Shown: positions 28,147 to 35,157 of the stretch, in pieces
Layout of the letters: every line of letters starts with the position of its first letter
Position numbering within the stretch: position 1 is the stretch's first letter
The notes under the pieces: model-generated
Database searches by the model: none
What the model saw: the letters and a program-made list of their open reading frames with translations, nothing else
What the model was told of the DNA's origin: nothing
Position numbers and translations under genes: made by a program
Source: Chara braunii
Lineage: Eukaryota; Streptophyta; Charophyceae; Charales; Characeae
NCBI GenBank assembly: GCA_003427395.1
Contig: BFEA01000542.1
Span: 609,099-644,255, forward strand
Direction: 5' to 3'
Length of the DNA stretch: 35,157 nucleotides

Positions 28147-31100
28147 TCACCGTAACATAGGAAGTGCCGAGCTAGCAAATGTGGGATGAACCGAAGGTCG
28201 AGCCACGGGTGTTGCGTGGCACAAATAAATAAATAAATAAAAATGACAGTGTATCTTTTCGCATTCCAGCGGAAGATTCATTCCCACTTTGCTCATCCTA
28301 GTGACGCAAGGAGCCCCTCTCTAACCCTCTGTGTACGAAGCCGGAGAGCAATGTATACTTTCATGATTTAAAGCAAGATTCATTTTTAATTTTTGTATTA
28401 ACTCTCAAGGGTGGTGCTGTTCACCGTAACGGCCTTCCTTTCTCATGACGATATTCGTCTGCTGCGTTCGTTCTTTGTGGTATTCAAAGTCGATATCTGG
28501 TGGGCCGAGTTTTCTTGTTCTCTTCGACTCGATTGAACCCGGCCGTACTTATGGCTAGGCGCGTTTGAGGCACTAGAGGATGCGTGATGTATGAGCAGTG
28601 GCAAGCGAAATAGCAGGGTGGGAAAGGAGACCCAGAAAACGAGCAGCGACGAAAAGAATAATTGAGGTTCCAAGACGAAGGGAGTTACCTTTCCATTCTC
28701 AAATGCGAAGATTCATTCTCAACTTTAGATGGGGTTGCCATTCAAACAGGTGTTGGGAGGCCTCCTTCGGGCTACGCTACTGCAACTCTCCTCCGGTTCG
28801 GGCGTTTGCTATAGCTCGTTCAGCATTTGACTATTACTCTTATTGAAAGTTAGGTTGAGCTACAGCAAGGCAAACTAGTTGTTACTACTTGCTACGGATA
28901 GTGTGTGTTTTGAGCCGAGCCTTCTTCTGTTGCGAAGCTTGGGTTGTTGTGGCCGTTAGACAAATCGGTCCTCTCCCTTTTTCTTTTTTTTTAAGCACAG
29001 AAAAAGGGGGGGAGGCGGTGCTCTAATCGAAAGTAGCCTTACTGAGCTATGGAGCAACCACAATTCGTTGGAGGTGAGAGGCTACTACTGTATGCTCACA
29101 TCAAGAAACAACTGCTGATCGTGACTGAGCTACTACATGCACGATTGGGTCTGTTCATTTTCAACCGTTTTTCTTCTACGCATCTTCAGCTGGACTGCCT
29201 GCTAAGATGCGGCACTGGGCACCTTGCTGTAGGGCTTGCTGTGAAGACTACGGATTGTTGTATCTTGCTGGTCTTACGGCTAGGCTTAGAATAGGCCGCT
29301 GCTGCGTTTGAGCTAACACGACATCTTTCTGCTAAGCCACTGTTGTACCTTCTGCCAATTGCCCAGACTTCATCCTAATACAGCGGTGTACTCAAACTGT
29401 GTGGCTTCTGTTGTTGTGCGGTCTACGGCCTACTGCTGTGCACAACCACTTTGTGATACAGTGTTGGCATAAACTTGCTATATTCCGCTGTGCATCTTAC
29501 GGTGTATTTGCTAAGTGCCTACCGTGCGCCCAAAGTGCTGACTACTGCCGGATCGGACTGCCACCACGCACAGCCTGGGTGTTGTCGCTGTGCAGGGCAC
29601 AGGCTGGGTATTGTTACTGTCCTAGGCGTCGTTGCTATGCTGGGCACTGTTTTAGGCACTGCTGTTGAGCAGGACGAGGTTCCTCACTGAGAGCAGTGAC
29701 GACCTAGGCATAAGGAAGGGGCACGGCGAGAGACGGGAGTGATGTGGCTTTGGAAGTGAGATCAGATTCAGCAAGGGGGTCCACTACTATGACTTTGAGG
29801 GATGTCAGAGGATCGGTGCTCTGCATTTTCGGCCGCCATCTGACTACCTCGACTGCGTTTATTGGCCATTTTTGCGGGGCCCTTAGGAGTGGAAGACTAC
29901 AAGGCCCTCTCCCGCAAGTCTGAGTGAACCTCTCTTGTATCTTGAGAGTATGAACTTTCTTCTTCTGCCTTTCTTACTCTCAGTCTAGTCTTTTGGTGCC
30001 GAGAGGAAGGCGGCAGGCGGGTTTGAAACCCGTAATCCGCGCCAAGGCCTCTGTGGGAGGTTTGCCCCACTGATTGCGGGAGCTCTGGGGAGCTCTCCCG
30101 GAACCCAGGCGGGGTTCCGGAGGCAGAGAATTGCAGGTATAACTCTCATTTGACGCGTGTGATCCCTTCCCCTATCTGCTATCCCCTTGGGTATCAGAAC
30201 GTATATGTGAGAGGCTACTACTTTTTTTGCTTATTATGTTTGACAGGACATGCACTGTGAAAGGTTTAATGAACAAGTATATATGAGAGACCAGATAACC
30301 CTTGAGTGAATTCAAACAGAACGAATTGGGGGAAGGCGGGAGGAAGGGGTTATGCATGCGTTTGACCGGGTAAACCCAAGGCTGAGCCCCTCCGGGTGGA
30401 TGTGGGCTCAGTGTTGTGTTTTATTGAGGTTTGCTGATCTGAATGAGTGGCTCTTATGGCTGGTCTACCCGGGTGGGATAGGATCAGTCGCTGTTTTATT
30501 TGAGGGTTTCTAGACAGGAGGATGGGCACCCCGGGTGGGGAAGGCTCAGAATCCTGGTGTTTATTTTAATGAGTTGTTGTGCGTGTTTTCTTCTGAGGGA
30601 GTAACGACATAAGACTAGGTGAACCCTAGGGTTAGGGCGGCTTAGCCATGAGCCATGAACTAAATGGTCAACGAGAGTATAAAACTTGATATATATACAA
30701 TTTGAACTTATATTTCTGACAGACCGGGCGCCCCGGGTGGGGAAAGCCAGCCAGTAAGTCGGGTAGAACTAAGGAAGAGGGAAAGAGATGAAGAGTAAAA
30801 CAAAGGTAACTGGGCAGACTGAACGTACCCTAGGGTTAGGGCGGTTCACTTATATGCTCATGATAACACTAAGGAGCAGCGAGTTAGTATAAATCTGTTT
30901 TATTTTCCCTTCTAGACATGAGGCAGGATCGGAAGTTCCATTATTAGAAAGGTCCGATCGACTGCTTAATAAGAGAAGGAAAGACATAAAGTCTGTGAAA
31001 GTATTTGTACCCTATTTTATGTTGTATGGCTAACTAGGCGTACCCTAGGGTTAGGGCGGTCTAGTGATATGCTTTTGTCGTAGATGTGTTGTGGGTTGGA

Positions 31101-31184
31101 CGTACCCTAGAGTTAGGGCGGTCCAACTTTTTGTCGTTTGTACTTATGTTCAGGCAAGCTAGACCTACCCCTGGGTAGGGATGG
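28136..31184 (+). repeat. 3.05-kb tandem segment, copy 2
   Basis: Same content as 25023-28071. This copy continues naturally into the 63-bp hairpin array beyond 31184, so it is likely the authentic one. Confidence 0.95.
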
Positions 31185-31447
31185 TCTAGAATGATGTCGT
31201 ATGTAACTTTGTTTAAATCGGATTGGGCACACACTAGGGTTAGGGCAGCCCAGTTCTATGCTCTTTATCGTCAGTTAGGCAGAAGCCAGACGTACCTTTA
31301 GGTTAGGCGGTGTGGTCATATGCCTTATGTGTATAGTTCATGTTATGTTGGGCATACCCTAGGGTTAGGGCAGTCCAAATGTGCGTACTTTACTTGTGTA
31401 CCTAGGCAGGTCAGACATACCCTAGGGTTAGGGCCTTGTCTGACCGT
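31033..31447 (+). repeat. 63-bp-period hairpin array
   Basis: Seven units share TACCCTAGGGTTAGGGCGG-like cores starting at about 31041, 31103, 31166, 31229, 31293, 31355 and 31418 (spacing 62-64). Each core folds as CCCTA...TAGGG, flanked by an outer stem that differs between units yet still pairs: TTGGAC/GTCCAA, CTAGAC/GTCTAG, TGGGC/GCCCA, TCAGACA/TGTCTGA. More widely spaced relatives lie upstream at 30385, 30622 and 30827, and in copy 1 at 27272, 27509 and 27714. Confidence 0.9.
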
Positions 31448-32600
31448 ATGCCATAGGAAAGGGGGATGTAAAAGGGAAGGAATTGAGCGATTTAACGAAT
31501 TACTTGGACTAAATTAATGTGGGATTGTGAGAGATGTTTGGTTATGCATGCTTGTGGGCTCTCACACTGGGGCATCTCTTTGATAGTTTAGTTGCTTTAG
31601 GTGCTCGCCGAGTGCTAGAGCTATAGGCATGTAGGGCGGATGATGGGAGGAAAAGCTTGGGATAAGATAGGACTGACTCTACTAGAAGTTAGGATCAGTG
31701 TTATCGCACAGCCTCATCAAGAGGTCGTACAGATTATCGCTAATTCTACTTTCCAAGTAAGTGTCAGAAGTTAGTCTCAAGTATAGTTATGCCTTGTCTT
31801 TTCAGTTTCAGCTTTGTATAAATCTTGGCAACCTCATGTTCCTACGGGAAGCGCTGCCGAAATTTCTACAAATCAGAAAGAGTTAGTCATTTTTTGGACT
31901 CGTAGAAATTCTGGAAAGACACTTTTCCTACGGGAAGCGCTGCCGAAATTTCACAGAATTTAGGAAGTTAGATTATATTTTAGCTAAGAGAGACTTGACA
32001 AATCCACTCTAGATAGGGGAGATGCTGCGGAATTTTCTCAGTGACTTGGCGTTAGTGAAGGAAGTTGAACATAAGACTGATAGAGGAGCTAGGGTACGAG
32101 TTGGGGAACTATCCTCTACTTGGGTTAAACATAGTAGTGGTTCTCTTTGACCTATAATGTGATGCAGGTTTTCACATCTGATTGAAGGCTCGAATTGTTG
32201 GGCCTGATTCTACAAAAGGATCACTTGTATGTTATCACTGATAACAGGTCGGTTGCCGATTCGTCGGTTTACGACTCAACTTTCCAATTTCTCCTGCCTC
32301 TCAACCTAAGGCCTTGGCCCCTGCCAGGATTTATGTGTTTCTTTAAGTTTCACCCATTTTCTTTATAAATGGTCATTTTGTAAAGACTGGGTACTTTTGT
32401 TGAGGCTGGGTGGGGAAATGGTTGGACTTGTCGGCATAGGGAAGGGTGTGAGCCGCAGTAGGCTGAAAAGTTGACCCCTTTTAGTGCGTGTGATGTTGTC
32501 TGAATATCGGATGACTTGCAGGTATGTATGGGAGGAACTCGATTAAATATGTGGTGAATGATTATGTTTTGAATTCATATGGGCAAACCACACAACTGTC
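31448..32600. other. Unassigned region with a short repeat
   Basis: No recognised gene. TCCTACGGGAAGCGCTGCCG occurs near 31840 and 31926, each followed by AAATTTC, and a decayed third version (GGGGAGATGCTGCGGAATTTTC) lies near 32016. Confidence 0.6.
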
Positions 32601-32984
32601 ATGAGAGTGTACTACCCCACAACCTGTTGTTTGGGTGAGATTGTTTTTTTCCCAACCCGATGATGTGATAATCATAGTAAGTGTACGCTCGGGTAACCCT
32701 TATGGGGCTACACGACCGCGCGCTTGCGTCCTTCTATTCTCTTTGACTTCGTGTGGTAGGGCAGTTATCCCAAGCCTGAAAACCAAGATCCTTGTCCGGG
32801 ACGTCCCAGGCCCCAGACTAACATTGAAGGTATTTTCTTCCGATAGTGTTAAGAGGATTTGTTTTCCATCCTTGTTGAGGTTATTTTGGTGGAACGATAA
32901 AGTTATGGGCGCAAGGATTAGCGTGTCGCTGGTGATGCGCCAGACAACTCACCACCGCTCCGAATTCCTTCCTGCCCTAGGGAC

Positions 32985-33293
32985 CATCTTACCCCGCACC
33001 CTTTGGGGCACCTCAGGGTGCAGAAGATGGTAAGGCCCTCAGGCCGGTCTTGCGCTTGCTAAAGGTTTACCCCCCCTTAGTGTGCGCTTCAGCCAACGCC
33101 TGAGTATCGAGAGCGACCCCATGGCTCAAAAGAGGTCACTCGTGTATGGGCATCACATAGCGCGCCGACATCACGACTGCGGGCGCAAATCCGCATTGTT
33201 GGTCGGTATTCGTGGGTCTTGCATCCACGCGACTTTATACTAAACCACACGCGCAACACTTACCGATTTTCGCGCTCTAAAGTTATGGGTCAA
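32985..33293 (+). repeat. Diverged repeat of about 300 bp, copy 1
   Basis: Shares an ordered series of motifs with 33620-33921: CAGGGTGCAGAAG, ACCCC, GAGT.TCGA..G.GACCC, ACATAG, GGTCG.TAT and a terminal AAAGTTATGGGTC. A third end-motif (AAAGTTATGGGCGC) at 32899 suggests another copy upstream. Confidence 0.65.
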
Positions 33294-33619
33294 GCGGAGA
33301 GAGCAAAAGCACGTTATGGCCAGTAGGCCCGAGCTTCGGCCGCGCGAAGCGACGCGTAGGCAGGGAATCATCCCTAATCGCCTTATGGGGCCCCGCGTAC
33401 GAGTCTCCAACATCTCGAACGTCGGGCGGCCTATGGGCCTGATTTTGGGCCTTACCCGTGCGCACCCCTCGCATTGGCCTACCCCTTCCAAGTTGGGACG
33501 ACTATCAGACTATCTGCAGTTGTTTCCTCCTTTAAGTTATCATGGTTGGATGTTGTAGTCCGTGGTAGCCGTCAAATTCAAACCCCTTGATTTTGACTAC
33601 CATGACAGCCTTGAAGCTG

Positions 33620-33921
33620 TCTACTCAACCCCTCTGCACAGGGTGCAGAAGAGGGTGTGGTCTTCAACCGCGCATGGCGGTTGTCTGGCGTCAAGAGATT
33701 ACCCCTCAAAGCGCCTGTCAACCGACACTTGAGTGTCGAACGTGACCCTCGAGATTATCAAGGGTCGCGAGGCTACGAGTACCACATAGTACCCCAACAG
33801 CGCAAATGCTTACGAATGCCCGCATGGCTGGTCGATATGAGGAGGCCATGCGCTCGCACGACTCTTATACGAAAGTCCAGCGCGCGGTACCTATCTGAGT
33901 CTCGCGGCACAAAATTATGGG
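33620..33921 (+). repeat. Diverged repeat of about 300 bp, copy 2
   Basis: See the copy at 32985-33293. It ends in AAAATTATGGGTC. The copies differ substantially, and no open frame is conserved between them. Confidence 0.65.
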
Positions 33922-35157
33922 TCGGATACTGAAGGGACTAGGAGTATTGTGGTGTTGTGACGTCGTTCATGATGTCTGTTTTGTGTATTTCCATGTGCTA
34001 TATGTGGGTAGATGTGAGTGTTGTGGTATACGCGTAGTGTGCATGATGCGTCCTAGTCGACCGGCGCCAAGTCGCGTTTGGGACCTCAGCCCCCCCAGAA
34101 CGTCGATTCGCATGCGAGTTCGATTTCTTGGGCGTTCGACCGCGCGTAGCCCCCTATGCTACAGCGAACGAGAAACGCCCTCGGCTGCGCCACCTCTGCA
34201 ATTGCAAACGAAAAGCTTTCGCATGTGGTTCAGTAGCTCGGCGTGGATACGCCCACCTAAGGGATGGTGACAACTCCCGCAGATGGAGGTAAGCGGTGTC
34301 TCGCGTGACCCTGTCCTGTCATAGGGGCTCGCGAGAGGTACGGCTGGCGCACTCGTCCGGAGCGGCAAACGCTCTCCGCGATAAGTCCTGCATAATCCTG
34401 CGTGACGCGGCCGGGAGGGTCCCCGTGAGGGACCGATGCGCTCGACAACGTGGCTCTTTCCTTGTGCTCGTCTTCACTCCGTATTTGGTAGTGAAAGTCG
34501 TTTGATTCGTAGCGATCGAAACGCTGGCATTCCGTGCACAGGGTTCGAGGCCAATGGGGCGCCACTGTCATCCACGGAATGACGATCAACTCGTTAAATG
34601 GCAATAGTACTGAGTAAGGCGGGTAGTGCGTATCGACAATGACAAAGCCTGCGTCCACGAATCCAGAACAACGATTTTCAGGAGAGAAGTGATATCGTCC
34701 GCTGATCCGTGCGACAGTTTCTCGTACGTCCCACTCACAAACACTTATCCTTTCCTCGTCGAAAGGGAAGGGGCGCGTTGGCGAGGGAGATATAGGAGGC
34801 TGGCGCCCGATCGAGGTACGCCCATTAGTCCACATGTCAATTAATCTGAATGAGTTTGTAGAAACCCTGAGACGTCATCAAAAAGTACAATCGTAAAAAC
34901 AACCTAACATTTTCCTTCGTTTCGACATGAGGGAAGCATCGTACAACCATGCAATAATCGGGGTGGAGTTTCGAGGGATCAACCCGCGACTCAGGTTCGG
35001 CAGACCAGATCGACAAAAATCCGAGGCGCCTGGCTTTTTTGAGGCTGCCCCATAGACTGTTTGCAGATGTCGTGCAGTAAGGCAGAGGGCATGCGCAGTG
35101 TATTCAGAACGACAGATCTAAACACTCTTGCATTCTCGGACAAAATCCCGTCGAGTT
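33922..35157. other. Unassigned region
   Basis: 1.2 kb with no recognised gene, RNA or repeat. The longest frame is the minus-strand frame at 34257-34835. It shows no motif I recognise, and I do not call it a gene. Confidence 0.5.

Noticed and set aside
31033-31447. CRISPR-like array (regular 63-bp spacing)
   Set aside because: The repeats are hairpins with varying flanks in a clearly eukaryotic retrotransposon context. No cas genes, and repeat identity is too low.
31033-31447. Interstitial telomere sequence
   Set aside because: TTAGGG-like words occur only once or twice per 63-bp unit as part of a palindrome and never in tandem telomeric runs.
34257-34835. 192-aa minus-strand frame as a host gene
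   Set aside because: No motif recognised, it overlaps plus-strand frames of similar quality, and nothing supports a promoter or splice sites.

Overview
This window looks like repeat-dominated intergenic DNA from the nuclear genome of a plant or streptophyte alga with a large genome. The evidence is a decayed Ty3/Gypsy element, a 5'-truncated L1-type LINE with a 14-bp target-site duplication, many palindromic MITE-like elements, Pol III-type retroposons, a U6-like sequence and abundant microsatellites. A charophyte is possible but not proven. I found no intact host protein gene. The only long ATG-started frame with a clear function is the Gypsy gag.

Layout. 1-77 is a GA microsatellite. About 300-5500 is a large foldback structure: arms at about 928-2746 and 3317-5167 are reverse complements, each carrying a 25-bp-period minisatellite and an ATC/GAT microsatellite, and a dimeric retroposon sits at the centre (2748-3316). 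An opposite-orientation retroposon copy (300-892) lies to the left. 5400-9130 holds A-tailed retroposon fragments and hairpin elements. 9220-9375 is a small insertion with a 10-bp direct repeat. 9406-11840 is the LINE. 12023 to about 16850 is the Gypsy element, with gag open and pol broken, and a PHD-finger-like cysteine cluster between RNase H and integrase. 17070-17670 holds another MITE and a G28 tract. 18758-20430 is a cluster of the same dimeric retroposon. 20705-21100 carries two further MITEs. 23050-23632 contains two tRNA-like sequences and a U6 snRNA-like sequence. 24414-24493 is a 40-bp perfect tandem duplication.

25023-31184 is an apparently identical 3.05-kb segment present twice in tandem (offset 3113). 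Copy 1 is preceded by a GA run containing what I recognise as Illumina P5 adapter sequence (24996-25022). An N and another GA run lie between the copies. The most economical reading is a false assembly duplication. Inside and beyond the segment is an array of hairpins on a 63-bp period (best at 31033-31447) whose outer stems differ in sequence but still pair. 31500-35157 has two local repeat families and nothing recognisable as a gene.

The most interesting biology is: (1) a dimeric retroposon whose two modules resemble the SRP/7SL RNA Alu domain; (2) a PHD-like finger in a Ty3/Gypsy pol; (3) the covarying 63-bp hairpin array; and (4) a tRNA-like/U6-like pair 70 bp apart. All homology calls come from reading the sequence, with no database search.
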